Positions 19,520 to 30,241 of a DNA stretch of 30,819 nucleotides are shown piece after piece. The stretch comes from Hymenoscyphus infarciens (taxonomy: Eukaryota; Ascomycota; Leotiomycetes; Helotiales; Helotiaceae), in the NCBI GenBank assembly GCA_001414345.1, contig LLCB01000486.1, positions 1 through 30,819 on the forward strand, in the 5' to 3' direction. The translations under genes and the position numbers were made by a program. The number at the start of each line of letters is the position of its first letter. Position 1 is the stretch's first letter. Below the pieces are notes generated by a model. It saw only the letters and a program-made list of their open reading frames with translations, was not told where the DNA came from and did not search any database.

Positions 19520-21065
19520 ATGATACTCGTGATTGTAGTCGCATTATGTGCAACATTCGCCCGTGCATACACAGTATATAACCCCAACTGCACATTTCCC
19601 GCCACCCATGTGAACTTCGTTTCTGGTGCAGAGCTTCGAGGAACTCTCGAAATTCTTTGGAATTGTCTATTCACAATTCTTGCTTGTACATAGACCGTTT
19701 TGCACCTCAATGTCCCGGAACAGTGGTGACAAAGGAGATCTCAGTTGGAAGACCAAGGAGTTCTGGAGAAATTTCAAATGGATGGTTGTTATGGTCCTAT
19801 CGCCAGAGCTCGTGCTTTCCATAACTATTGGGGGATGGTCAAGCTCCCTGGAAGAGAACAAACGATTAAAGGATTTAGCCCAATCCAACCGCGTTCCTTG
19901 GTCTTTAACTCATACGATGTTAACAAATATGGGTGGATTCGCAATAAGGTGTAATTCTAGCAAAAACGAAGGAGAGTCTCAAACCACCACGCACCCTGCA
20001 CTACACCTACATATTCCTAAACCGCCGACAACCCAGGGGCCAAAGCTCCCAAGGGCTCAAGTAGAAAACTCACACAGTGTCCTCGATACAGCAATCAATA
20101 AACCACGTACCCTCAATCCTGGCTTTTGGTCAAACAAATTAGAACACAGAATTATATCAGCTCGAGGCAGTAAAAACTGGTTACACTTAACCGCATCCGA
20201 TATCATCTACCTTCGGAAGGAGGGAAATTTGAAAACCTTACCAAACGTCGCTATATATAATATTCGTGACAAAAGCAAGACTGATGCGCTTGTCCGAGTT
20301 ATTGTTATCCTACAAATTGCATCAATGTTTGTCCAAATCATCGTCCGAGCCACGAGGAACCTTGCGGTTTCTCAACTCGAAGTTGCAGTGTTGGCTTTTG
20401 CTGGATGTGCATTCACAATATATGCTTTTAACTGGTCGAAACCACAAGCTGTCAAAACCCCCTTTGCCATTCTCTCATACGAAGAGGGTTCACCTGACAC
20501 TTTCTCTGCGACGTATCTGGCGACCGCGTACAGTAATCGCCTAGAAATTCTAGTCTCTGTCGTATTTCGCTTCTTCGGTCTTCGATATAATGCTCGAAGA
20601 TTCGGCAACCCTATCAACAATGCATACTACCTCGGAGAAAACGATCGATTTGGCTCGGCTTTCTTTGGCTTAGTACTTGGAACCATCGCGTTTGGGAGTG
20701 TACACATCATCGCTTGGGATTTCGAGTTTCCAGAAAGAATAGAGCAGCTCTTGTGGCGTGTAGCTAGCGTCTATTGTACAGTTTCTTCAATTGGAGTTCT
20801 CGCTATGTATACAACTTTCAAAGCTGTATTTGAGTTGTGTGAAATTACATTTGGAAAGCTGTTTTTGGGACTCCCTGGAACGTTAGTTCATGCTTTGTTT
20901 TCTCAATTTCCTAACGGGGTGAAAAAAAGCATGAGATATGTTTTTATCTTCAATCTCCTATTTTATGCTCTAGCAAGATTATTCATGATAGCTGAAATGT
21001 TTCGGTGTTTATTCTATCTCCCGCCGTCAGCGTATATTTCCACATGGGGCTCGAACATACCCTAA
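19520..21065 (+). pseudogene. Broken fungal multi-TM family gene
   Basis: An N-terminal signal-like segment (MILVIVVALCATFARA, from 19520) is followed by the family signature LRGTLEILWNCLFTILACT-stop-TVLHLNVPEQW. In relatives this reads ...CTWTVLHLNVP, so TAG at 19691 replaces a Trp codon (TGG). Shortly after, at about 19724-19728, the frame shifts by +1/-2 and the protein continues uninterrupted in frame 3 to 21065. That part has WKTKEFWRNFKWMVVMVLSPE, WSLTHTMLTNMGGFAIRC, LEVAVLAFAGCAFTIYAFNWSKP, and at least four hydrophobic spans to the end AEMFRCLFYLPPSAYIS. The family is common and uncharacterised in ascomycetes. The TGG-to-TAG change is a C-to-T at CpA on the other strand, the RIP type. 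A 38-nt intron could skip the stop but would remove conserved residues, so I favour a pseudogene. Sequencing error is possible. Confidence 0.7.
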
Positions 21066-21717
21066 GTTGGCTGATCGATTGGTCTCTCATTTTGAGGCTG
21101 GTGGTTGGTGCAACACGATTGGAGACTTTTATTTAGTTCGTGATTACGTCAAATAGATATCTATTCAACTTTTAGTATTATATTTGGGAAAGGGTGTTAC
21201 GAAAATACACACAAATACAAGTGATCTAAAATTCACTCATCGTCGTCTCATGTTCTTTTAGATCCGTGATATTACAGAGAGAATGAGTAATAATAGGAAA
21301 TGCTCTGTCTTTCAAGATTGCAAGGCCACGTAGATATGAACAAGCACCAAGAGTTGCCGTGTGATTTTATGATTTGTTTCATTCCGTCTTATTCCCCCTG
21401 ATAAAGTCTCGCTTAGCTTGACTGGCCAGCCAGGTCGAGACAGTGATTTGAGGATAGTAATCAGCATGCTTTCAGTAGACCAAGGAGTATATCCAGTCGA
21501 TGGATGAGGTATGGAAATAATCATGATAGAGTAACTAGGCTAGTTCTCGTCACCCGGAGAGATATTTTCAAGTGATCTTAGACTATGCATCTATGGGATG
21601 CTTAGATGTCTTCAAATCCCGTTGTCCTGACCGGATGTGCGGAAGAAAATGGGACCCGAAAGTAATTGGCTCAGTCCCCTGGTAAGAAATGGCAAGCGGA
21701 ATTGAAACACATGGCTT

Positions 21718-21866
21718 TTACTAGTAACTTTTAGTTATTAAACTCTTTAATATCTTAAAATAAACTTTATTCTACTCTAAGCTATTCTTTTTTTAATAGA
21801 CGACTTTTTGTAGTATAATAAGATTATACGACTCTTAGTAGAGCTAAATTCTTATCTTAGTTTTAG
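21718..21866. repeat. Short RIP-like AT patch
   Basis: About 150 bp with the same TpA-rich, CpA/TpG-poor composition as the flanking islands, with abrupt edges inside otherwise normal DNA. It is probably a fragment of a RIPed element. Confidence 0.6.
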
Positions 21867-21948
21867 CACTCGCACGAGCCGGAGTTCGATTAATTTGGCA
21901 AGCTTGTGGTGCTATATGGCTATATGGTGAGGTTGGCCCTGGTTGGGT

Positions 21949-22201
21949 GCCTCTACCGGGACGGAAAAAAGTTCCTTATTTACACCCCTCAAAAATCACT
22001 AGTTTTCAGCAACAATGCGGAATTACACGACAACTGTATATTTAAAAAATCAAAGAGTGCCTACAACTATTGATAAGTTAGATTAGAATCGTTCTATATT
22101 TTTTTATACATTTTTCTAGCATCTGTGGAGTTTTCGAGTTCTATTTTAGTCCGGGGTGTACAGAGTGCAAAAAGAGAAGTTTTTCCCGTCCCGGCAGAGG
22201 C
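21949..22201. mobile_element. Compact inverted-repeat (MITE-like) element
   Basis: The left end starts GCCTCTACCGGGACGGAAAA. The reverse complement of the right end starts GCCTCTGCCGGGACGGGAAA; 20 of the first 22 positions agree. A further match (ACACCCC) follows about 30 bp inward on each side. The total is 253 bp with no coding capacity. No unambiguous target-site duplication is seen. Consistent with a MITE of a TIR DNA transposon; the family is unassigned. Confidence 0.65.
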
Positions 22202-22459
22202 GGTGCTAAGAGGTTAGCCTTGCGCTAGCCAGTTGCGGCTCTTGTGTACTAGTACTCGTCCAACAACCTTGATCCAATATACAACACAGTAGACAATGGC
22301 GAAGTCACATCTTTCTTGTTCAAATACTTCTTCGCTGTGAACCATTCGCAAGATCGAATGTAAAACAGCATCCCGACCGTGGATCGCAGATTTCTACGAT
22401 CCTCCACATCCCGAAACTCGAGCCTCGCGAGGTCAGGCGCATCGCATCGCATTGTCAAC

Positions 22460-24236
22460 ATGGCCATCGTCGATGAATTCCTTCAATCCATATCATCTTT
22501 TCTGCGGTCCAAGGATGCGACTCAGCTTCAGTTATACTTCCGCGTCGAACCTCCCTTGCCCGACCATTTCACACAACTCAGCCAGGAATTGAAGAACTCG
22601 TATCGCGACGGCAGTAAACTCGAGAAACACATTGAGCGGCTCATCCCCGAAAACGACAATGGCGGCCCGGATGAAGGCGACGTTTGGCCCGGGTTTCTGG
22701 CATTTGTGAAGGAATATCTGGAGTTCTGGAGAGATGTCAATTTTGGGGACTTGCTGGAAACGCATTCGCAACTCAGCTCGGTGGTAAAGTAGGTAGACCT
22801 CGGGCGACAAAGGCAACAATGAACTAACGGTGCCTTGCAGCGCCTGCATTACCGCTCTTGCAAACCCCTCGCATGGTATCATTGTCTTGTCCACCGTTAT
22901 CCAGTTATCTTCAAACTTGGCAAAACTGGCTATGATGTTGGACAAGAGGCCGGATTTGACGCGGAAACTTCGCCAGATGGCAGACTCAGATCAAGGGGAG
23001 GGCAGGAAAACACTGGTAGAAGGAACTGCCGAGTCTATACAAAGAGCATTCACAATGTGTCTTACGGAACGAAGTGCCAACCGCAATGGACTAGGTCGCG
23101 ATGGCATGCCCGAGGGGAAGAAGATTGGAATCTACTCTTTCGCGAACATGGTTCTCAAGCTTTTATTTCAGGTAAAGAGTTCTGTCACATTTTTCCTGGC
23201 AGAGAATTGATCAATATTGCAGTGTCGGAAGACTCGTTTGGCGATTCAAATATTCACAAACATCACCCAACATTCCCCTCCACTCGGACTTTATCCTGCG
23301 AGTCAACGCGTAACCTACCTATACTATCTCGGGCGTTTCCTATTCTCCAACAATCATTTCTACCGCGCGCAACTAGCCCTACAATCAGCATACGACCAAT
23401 GCCACGCTCAATGTATAAATCAGAGACGGAATATCCTAATACATCTGTGGGCGGCAAACATGATATTGGGTCGGTTCCCTTCCAGGGCATTCATGTCACG
23501 ACCAGAATCCGCAGATCTCCTGGTCAAATTCGCGCCGATTTCGAAAGCCATCCGAAGAGGTGATATGGCTTCATTCAAACAGGCCTTGGGGCCAGAGTCT
23601 GGCAACCAGGAGTGGTTCTTCAACAAGGGAATTCTACTACCGATACTCTCACGTTGTGAAGTTTTGGTCTGGCGATCACTTGCTCGCAGAACATTCTTGC
23701 TCACCTATCAATTTCCTACGGATCCGAGTTCTCGCAGAGCACCAACACTCGACATTGTTGATTTGGTTGCAGCGGCTCAGTATTGCCAGAAAGTACTGGA
23801 AGGGTGGGAGAGGCCGGTTGATCATATAGCGCTGATGCAGTCCGGTCGAACGCTTTCGAATACGATGTTTATGCAAGCTCCGGATTTGGTTGCACCGCCA
23901 GGAGGTCGCAAAAGATTAGGAGCCCTAGAGGGAACAATTGTTGGGAATAAAATGCCAGGCGTCATCCAAATCGAGGCAATTTTGGCAAGTCTTGTACAGC
24001 AGGGGCTTTTGCATGGCTTTATCAGTCACAACCAGGGGAAATTCGCCATTTTAGGAGCGAAGCAAAAAGGCCCGTTGAAAGCGGGGTTTCCTGATGTATG
24101 GGAGGTGTTGAAAGCTAGAGCAGAAAGGGAAGGGAGAGCAACTGACGTCCCTGGTTGGGTTCAACATGAACGAAGGGTTGTGGGAGGTGGTGTCGTCAAC
24201 TTGACTGGAATCGCAAGAGCTGTAGGAAGTGGATGA
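22460..24236 (+). CDS. csn12: CSN12-like PCI-domain protein
   Basis: Three exons, 22460-22788, 22841-23171 and 23223-24236, give 557 residues. The two introns are 52 and 51 nt; the donors are GTAGGT and GTAAAG. The first splice rebuilds LSSVV-N-ACITALANPSHG and the second KLLFQ-CRKTRLAIQIF. The protein matches fungal 'CSN12 homologue' proteins, related to PCID2/Thp1 of the TREX-2 mRNA export complex and loosely associated with the COP9 signalosome. Recognisable blocks are DVWPGFLAFVKEYLEFWRDVNF near the N-terminus, YPASQRVTYLYYLGRFLFSNNHF around residues 243-266, and ILGRFPS. The PCI/winged-helix part is near the C-terminus, with NKMPGVIQIEAILASLVQQGLLHG. It is a predicted nuclear/cytosolic scaffold, not an enzyme. 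An upstream in-frame start at about 22379 would add 27 unconserved residues. Confidence 0.88.
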
Positions 24237-26490
24237 GGGAAATTGTTATCAGACATCGAGTCAGAAACAAAACATTAGGGCCACCGCATTCTTGGACATA
24301 CGAAAGCATCGCCAGCATCTCAAAAAATCATTGGGGCAGGGCGTCCAAGATGAATGCACTGCTTTCAAGATTCCGCCCTTGGAGGCATAGGAGGCCAAGG
24401 CTGGATGAGAACAGCAAAGCCGAGTTGTTTAGTTGCATCAGTCAAGCAACTTTGACCGCATCAGGGTATACCCCATGATATATGAATACGGATACATCCT
24501 ATCCATTCATCGCTTCCATCGTTTAATTCTCTGACCGAGGTAAAGGACAGTGACATCTATTATTTTCCTTATCAAACTTGGGCCTCGTCTTCCTGCTTCT
24601 TTATCTTTATCCCCTACTTGCTTCCCGTGAGAGTTCGCTTCAGAGGGTGAGTGTGTATTCTCTGGATTACCCCCGGATTCCAAGGTTCGTCCACTGGTTT
24701 GTTTGCGACGCCCATTTTGATCCACAAAGCTTAAACGAGACCATCCTTAATCCAGCAATATTTTGCCCCGTAGTGTCAGCCATGATCGCAGGTCATTTCC
24801 GCCTGTTCACGCCGACGAAGCGCGGCCTAACAAAGGATATGGTAAGCACCAGGCTCACCAAGTCGAACAGTCTCAGTAACCTCGCCAACTCCCTTCCAAC
24901 TCCCCAATGTTGGAAAGTTCCGACGCTAACCAATCCTTTCGAATTCAATTTCTTTTTATATCTAATCTACCATCCCAATACCTGGCTATATAATTTTAGT
25001 AGTAGCTATCGCTCCTGCGGCCTCAAGACTTGGAATATTATATTGTTCCACTAAGTTTTTCCAGATCTTACTATGGATAAAGGTAATAATTTCAGGTAGG
25101 AAACAATTTCGGTTTCTGAGTAAATGAACTTGAGGAAGTGAGTGTCATCCGAGTTTGGCACGACCATTCGTCGAGCTTCTCCTCAACGAGTTTCGAGATT
25201 TGATGACATTGAAAGTGGACATTAAGTAACTTCCGTGGGTTGAACATATTCTCCTGTAAAGTTGTAATTCAAGTTGAAAAGAGAGGTTTGCGATAGATCT
25301 GCTAGCAAAAGTAACCTATCAGGAAGAAGTTCTCTCTATTATCTCTCTATACAGAGCTCCTAAGAAATATATTTTCCCGGAGAGATGAGGATATTTAAAG
25401 GGAAAATATAGGTTTACGACGGAGATTTGGTAGAATTGGTTTCTTGTGAAGAACTTCGATCTATGTGAGGACTTTCTGATGAAGATCTTTTCTATCTCTA
25501 CGACTGTGTTACTACGTGAGTTATTTGTCTGGTCTCGCTGATGGAGTTTGGGCTTTCTATGCTTGGAGTTTCCGGAGTTTTGACTTGTGGAGTTGACAAA
25601 CATGGTGCTTAAAAAGATCGAGGGTTTGAAAAAGGCTGGGTTTTATTTGTTTTAGTCAATGGTTTGGGCTAGTTTGTCAGTTTGGCGGATTCAAGTACCA
25701 CAAATATGTTTATACAATAATATAAAAAGTTCCAACCCTATTAAGCATGCTTCTATATTTACATCTATCTTCCTTTGCTTGTTCTATATCCTCATGATCT
25801 CATCGGTTTTCCCTGAGTTTTTGTATATGGGTATTGCTAGAGAAATTTTGTCGCATTCATAGATAAACCTGTGACTACCTAGGTCCAGGTGATTCACGTG
25901 TAGTTATACATGTTTTGTCACAAATCATGTATCTAGGCAGATTATCAGAACAATATATAAACTAACTTCTTTGACGATTCCGTTTTCCCAAGCTTTCCGT
26001 AGCAACTTGGGATGTGAGTATTGACTTAAGGGTGGGTCCCGGGTTTTGGGAGGTAAGGGGATCGGCGAAGATACAATACCCCGCCAAATCCAGTCACCAT
26101 TTATCTTTAAAACCTCCCACAACCCATTCTTAAGAGATCAATTCTCCGAAGCTCTCTCTGCTACAACATTTCAGACTCCGAACTATTACTGTACCACTGC
26201 ACCACTGCATCGAAAGCCGATACCCCCTCTGAATCGCTGGGGACTTCTCGTACATCCCTACCCCTCGAATCGAATCCCCACATCTTCGAGCAACTTGCAA
26301 CTTGCGATTCATTTCCTTGCATACCACAAGCAAAAGCAAAACTTGATTCACCGAGCTATCGACTATTTTATATTTAGGAGCCCAATAGTCCCTCTTTCGA
26401 GCCCTCTCAGCCCTCTCACACAACCCATTGTCTACGTCGAGTACCCGGCACACTGCATACGAACAGCACACATAATAATAGAACAAGGAG
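24237..26490. other. Long intergenic region, csn12 to ubc15-like gene
   Basis: 2.25 kb without a supported gene. Open frames at 24578-25054 (plus) and 25319-25603 (minus) show no recognisable motif. The last 450 bp, ending in CA-rich sequence and AAGCAAAAGCAAAAC strings, look like the promoter/leader of the E2 gene. Two long overlapping frames on opposite strands at 26046-26642 are explained by that leader. A short inverted repeat atacatg/catgtat is at about 25907-25932. Confidence 0.55.
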
Positions 26491-27086
26491 ATGGCACAAC
26501 CCTCAGCAGGGACAGCAGGGCTTCTGCTCCGCCAGTTCAAGGAAATGCAGAAAACGAAGGATCTCCCGGGCATTTCGTGTGGATTGATCAATAACAACGC
26601 CTTCGAGTGGGAGGTCATGCTCATGATCAACGACGATTGCAAATACTACGGAGGTTTGTCTCTCCTTCTCCCTCCCCCTCCTTCCCCTTTGCCCTCAAAT
26701 CTCATGCTAACAATCTCGCAACAGGAGGAAACTTCACCTGCCACCTCTCCTTCCCTCCAACCTACCCTTTGAACCCCCCAACTCTGACATTCAAACCCCA
26801 CATCCCATTCCACCCCAACATCTACCCTGATGGGCGACTCTGCATCTCCATCCTCCACCAACCGGGTGACGACCAATACGGATACGAGCACGCTTCTGAG
26901 AGATGGAACCCGACGCAGACTCCGGAGACGATTCTACTTAGTACGATTAGTTTGCTTCATAGTCCTAATGATGAGAGTCCGGCGAATGTGGAGGCTGCCA
27001 AGTTGTGGAGGGAGGAGAAGAATGGGGATAAGGAGTTTAGGAGACGGTGTCGGAAAGTTGTCCGGGAGAGTTTGGGGGAGGACTAG
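26491..27086 (+). CDS. ubc15: E2 ubiquitin-conjugating enzyme, UBE2G1/Ubc15 type
   Basis: Two exons, 26491-26653 and 26725-27086, with a 71-nt intron (GTTTGT...CAACAG, branch GCTAAC), give 174 residues. The UBC fold is complete: helix 1 (LLLRQFKEMQK, 11-21), HPN at 84-86, and active-site C94 in GRLCISILH. After the cysteine comes the acidic insertion DDQYGYEHASERW (103-115). This loop of about 13 residues marks the UBE2G/Ubc7-Ubc15 class, which transfers ubiquitin in ER-associated or K48-linked degradation. SPNDESPANVEAAKLWRE is closest to S. pombe Ubc15 and human UBE2G1 in my recollection, so Ubc15 is preferred over Ubc7. No C-terminal TM anchor is present, so it should be cytosolic or nuclear. 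Confidence 0.9.
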
Positions 27087-27111
27087 AAATGGGTTATTGT
27101 GTATTGTTGTT

Positions 27112-27125
27112 GGGGGGGGGGGGGG
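27112..27125 (+). repeat. Poly-G tract (14 G)
   Basis: Unbroken G run just 3' of the E2 stop codon; the second such tract in the window. Confidence 0.85.
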
Positions 27126-27454
27126 CAAGTGTGGATGGTGTTGGAGCGAGATTGATTGGGATTTGATGGCTTGTTCATGGATATTGGACAATGGAGCTGC
27201 ATGGCGAAAATGGAGTTTGACCCTGGGGTTGCATAATGAGCGGATAACTTTATTGGGAGTTGGTTGCATTTTGTAACTTCTTGTTAATACAGAATCTTGA
27301 AGGTGGGTTTCCTCTTCCCATTGTATACACAGTAGGTGCCATGCGGATGACAAGAAGACTTGAGAAGACTTCTCCACAGGACGGGGCCCAAAAAGTCCAT
27401 GCAATGCAACTTAAATCGCCTACACCATGCATGCAGGGACTTTAAAGTTATATA

Positions 27455-27514
27455 AACGAAGATAGTATGACTTGTTGTTCTCTAGCGCAAGTTGCGAAGG
27501 ACACTATCTTCGTT
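27455..27514. repeat. Perfect 12-bp inverted repeat with inner palindrome
   Basis: AACGAAGATAGT (27455-27466) and ACTATCTTCGTT (27503-27514) are perfect complements around a 36-base loop. The loop contains CGCAAGTTGCG (about 27486-27496), itself a near-perfect palindrome, so the sequence can fold as a stem with a nested hairpin. Confidence 0.75.
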
Positions 27515-28124
27515 GATCTACTGGAGGTGACTGGTCACATGAGCCGGGTGGTGGAAACATGAGTTTCTCTTGCCTGCTCAATTAATACCATCTTTTGTCG
27601 CCTTTCCATTCTATTCAGTTCATTCCTGGATCATTGGTTATACAGTCGAATCCAAGTTTCCTGTCATTTCTTGTTTCGCTGTCGATTCTAGAGAGTTCTT
27701 CAAAAACCTTATTGCTTGCATTCTATGTTTCGCCGCACTTTACTCTACATCTCGTAAATCTGATAGACTTGTTTCTGCTTGATAACCACATGGTCTATTG
27801 TCCGCAACTAATTGCACGCGAGTTCAAGAGCATGTTGGGTAGCTTGTAGGGTCCCTCATACATCGCAGGTGGCCTGTCATGAAGGAAAGGAATTGACACT
27901 GCAATATGGGCCTGAACAAAAAGGAAGATATCAACTTCCACGATAGCAAGTCCTACCAACGAAGTTCTTCGAGGTATTCTTATGCTATAATGGCCTATAT
28001 GTTTAAAAGAATTCAAGTCAAAGGCTTTCTCAGAAGTTTTCTCCCTCAGCCGTACGGGTGCTCTTTCCTATCGGATATTGCTTCGAGTCCTGTTTAGGGC
28101 GAATTCCATAGGGAGTTTGTGCTA

Positions 28125-28215
28125 CTGTCGAATAGCAATTGGCTGTCGATTTTGGCTTTGCTGTCGAATTTGGTTTTGCTGTTGCGTCGAGTAAGAGTAT
28201 CGATTGCTTGTTGGT
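28125..28215 (+). repeat. Short-repeat family, third cluster
   Basis: gctactgtcgaatagc, ggctgtcgattttgg, gctgtcgaatttgg and gctgttgcgtcgagtaagag follow one another; the core GCTGTYGAAT is shared with the cluster at 12503-12740. Confidence 0.4.
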
Positions 28216-28356
28216 TATAAAATACGTCTTGGTTCTGTACGATCATTGACGTTGGAGATTACGTATCGCAGGCAAAGTACGTGGAGCGGAGATTCTCGCA
28301 GCAAGCAGCCCTGATCAAGACCGTGTCTTGTGTTTGTGGACCGTCAAGGTAAAGCC

Positions 28357-28383
28357 CAATGGGCTCCAGTCATTTTATAAAAG
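28357..28383 (+). promoter_or_regulatory. CCAAT and TATA boxes
   Basis: CCCAATGGG at about 28355-28363 is followed by TTTTATAAAAGGGG, with TATAAAAG at 28376-28383. The spacing and quality suggest a plus-strand promoter, perhaps for the DUF4188-like gene, though its first ATG is about 620 bp away. Confidence 0.4.
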
Positions 28384-28997
28384 GGGAGAACGCTAAAGGA
28401 TATTGCTCGGTGGTATTGTGTTGAGCTGTTGATGAACTGTCAACACCTTTTCTGCCAAGTCTTGCTTGCTTTGTCACTTTTATTGATAGTTTTTATTTAT
28501 GTGGAACGATGCGTTACAAGCGAGGATTACCGAACGTTCTCTCTCTTCCTTGCATACCTCTTTTTCTCTCCTTTGGACACTATTATACTGTCGATCAATA
28601 ATCCACCTGGTATTCTTCTGGTGTATTCTTGAAAACCCCTCAAATCTCGTACATCGATTGAAATTTGTATCCTACTTTATCTGCTTTCTCGCGGTTCAAT
28701 CAGAGCTTAAACAAAACAATTTCCCAACACCAACGACGCAAGCTATCGAAATACATTTGCACTTGGTTGGATTATCTTGGCCTCAGTACTTCTTCTAGCT
28801 AATTCAACAGGCGGAGTAGGGGCTTTGAATCCGACCAACACATTCAATAACCCTGGTCGTATCATAATAGAGAAGGAAGTGGGCATGGTCAAGGGCCAAT
28901 CTACATTCCACCACCGTCAACCTTTTGTTTCAATGCTTCAACCTCAACTCCTTTTGACAAACCACCTCGACTCCAGTCTCATCGTACTAGAAAAACA

Positions 28998-30065
28998 ATG
29001 GCGCCTCCAGCAATGTCAAACATGATTCGAGACGAATTTTCCCACTCAACGTGGCTCTGTCTAAGAGGCTTTCTCAAGGCGCTACTATTTCTTCCCTTCT
29101 CCACTCCTCTCAGCTTTCTCCCATCATTCTTGCTTATTGCACATAAGGTAATCGTGAGTATATTACAGAAAATGGGACTGAAACATTATAAGAGCTGACA
29201 GGGTGAGACATGGAAGGACGAGTGCGAAAGTGGTTAATAACGATGGGAGTGTCAGTGAGGGGAATGATAAACAGGTCGTGGTTTTCTTGCTGGGTTCTAG
29301 GAGTAATCAGTGTCTCCTTTTGAAATGTGGTCATGGGATAGGACTCGGAGTTAACGGTTTGATAGCCCCAGTGGAAGAAGAGCACCAGGCTTCGATGATG
29401 CGGAAAAGCCATTTGGAGAGATGTGGAGTGAGATTACTAGGAACAGAGAGAAATGGGGGTGTGGGTTCATTCTTTCTCTTCCTTCACCTGATTTCTTCTT
29501 CATTCGAACTGTCCTAACTCCTGAAAAGTCATAGGCAAAACCTGAACCCTCTACGCCTCCGATGAACCATCCTGCAACTCCATTGCTTGGCTATCGTATT
29601 GGAAATCTCTCGAGCATCGCCATGCTTTTGCGCATGCTCCGAGCCACATGAAGGGTTGGAAATGCTATTTAGAGAATACTGCCACTGATGAAATGAAGGA
29701 AGAGGGAGGCAACAAGGGGATATACAATCATAGTAGTTTTTGCCATGAGACGTATGTTGTTCCCGCGGGGAGTTGGGAGACAATTCATTACAAATTTACG
29801 CCTTTTGGTCTCGGTAAGCTTTTCTTTTTGGAATATGTTTGAAATTGGATGCGTTGTGAATTGCGTTTCGTTGTTTTCGGACTTGTGATTGGTGCCAGGC
29901 CAAGCTTAACAACCAGTTTCGAAGTCTAAGAAAGATATTCAGGAAGAGGAAAGTGGTAAAAGCAAGGAAGGAAGCTCTCTGTACGCAAGTGGACTTGTTG
30001 AGGCAAAGGGTCACACCTTTCGAGATATGAAGACTAGGATGAAGAGACTAGCCAATCTGGAGTAA
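28998..30065 (+). pseudogene. Monooxy_af470/DUF4188-like gene, apparently frame-broken
   Basis: Segments of one protein appear in order. The start MAPPAMSNMIRDEFS at 28998 leads into a hydrophobic anchor (FLKALLFLPFSTPLSFLPSF). Then come HGRTSAKVV and QVVVFLLGSRSNQ (29209-29300), the typical DUF4188 first strand, then LGVNGLIAP and RLLG. Next is LYASDEPSCNSIAWLSYWKS, AFAHAPSHMKGW, CHETYVVPAGSWETIHY and FTPFGL (29549-29814). After a 98-nt intron (GTAAGC...CCAG) the end is LVEAKGHTFRDMKTRMKRLANLE. This is the family of the fumagillin monooxygenase af470. I could not join the anchor exon to the second block with any GT-AG pair in phase. A TGA at 29543 precedes LYASDEP, needing a 1-base shift. 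Two apparent breaks beside a RIP island suggest decay; a missed exon structure is the alternative. Confidence 0.55.
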
Positions 30066-30241
30066 ATGACGGAGCTTCCTATGTCTTACTCAACTTTGAG
30101 GTCTTGCCTTGTGGACGAATGACTAGCGAGAAGAATAATCTGCGGGGCGAGGATAGGGGGATAGGGATCTTTCACGTGACAGAACCGCTCCGACAACTCT
30201 CCGACAACTCTCCGTATGGTGGCTGTTAGCGACCCTCTCGG
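30066..30241. other. Spacer before the right RIP island
   Basis: No gene. Contains a CACGTG palindrome (about 30174-30179) and a direct duplication of ctctccgacaa (about 30187-30213). Confidence 0.4.

Larger units (their letters stand above)
21066..22459. other. Intergenic region carrying transposon relics
   Basis: No gene. It includes 3' sequence of the pseudogene, a RIP-like patch (21718-21866), a compact inverted-repeat element (21949-22201) and the csn12 promoter/leader from about 22240. Confidence 0.6.
27087..28997. other. Intergenic region, ubc15-like to DUF4188-like gene
   Basis: No gene supported. It contains a 14-G run (27112-27125), a strong inverted repeat (27455-27514), more short-repeat copies (about 28125-28215) and a CCAAT/TATA pair at about 28357-28383. 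Frames at 28432-28632 and 28499-28798 are hydrophobic but lack family features. Confidence 0.5.

Noticed and set aside
19686..19723. 38-nt intron (GTACAT...CAG) that would bypass the TAG in the TM gene
   Set aside because: It would delete the conserved TVLHLNVPEQ segment and does not by itself restore the downstream frame.
24578..25054. Plus-strand open frame of 158 codons with hydrophobic start
   Set aside because: It lacks an ATG at its beginning and any recognisable motif; an internal ATG at 24781 followed by a good GTAAGC donor did not lead to a credible gene.
26046..26642. Long overlapping frames on both strands before and into the E2 gene
   Set aside because: They cover the promoter/leader and first exon of the E2 gene; neither shows family features.
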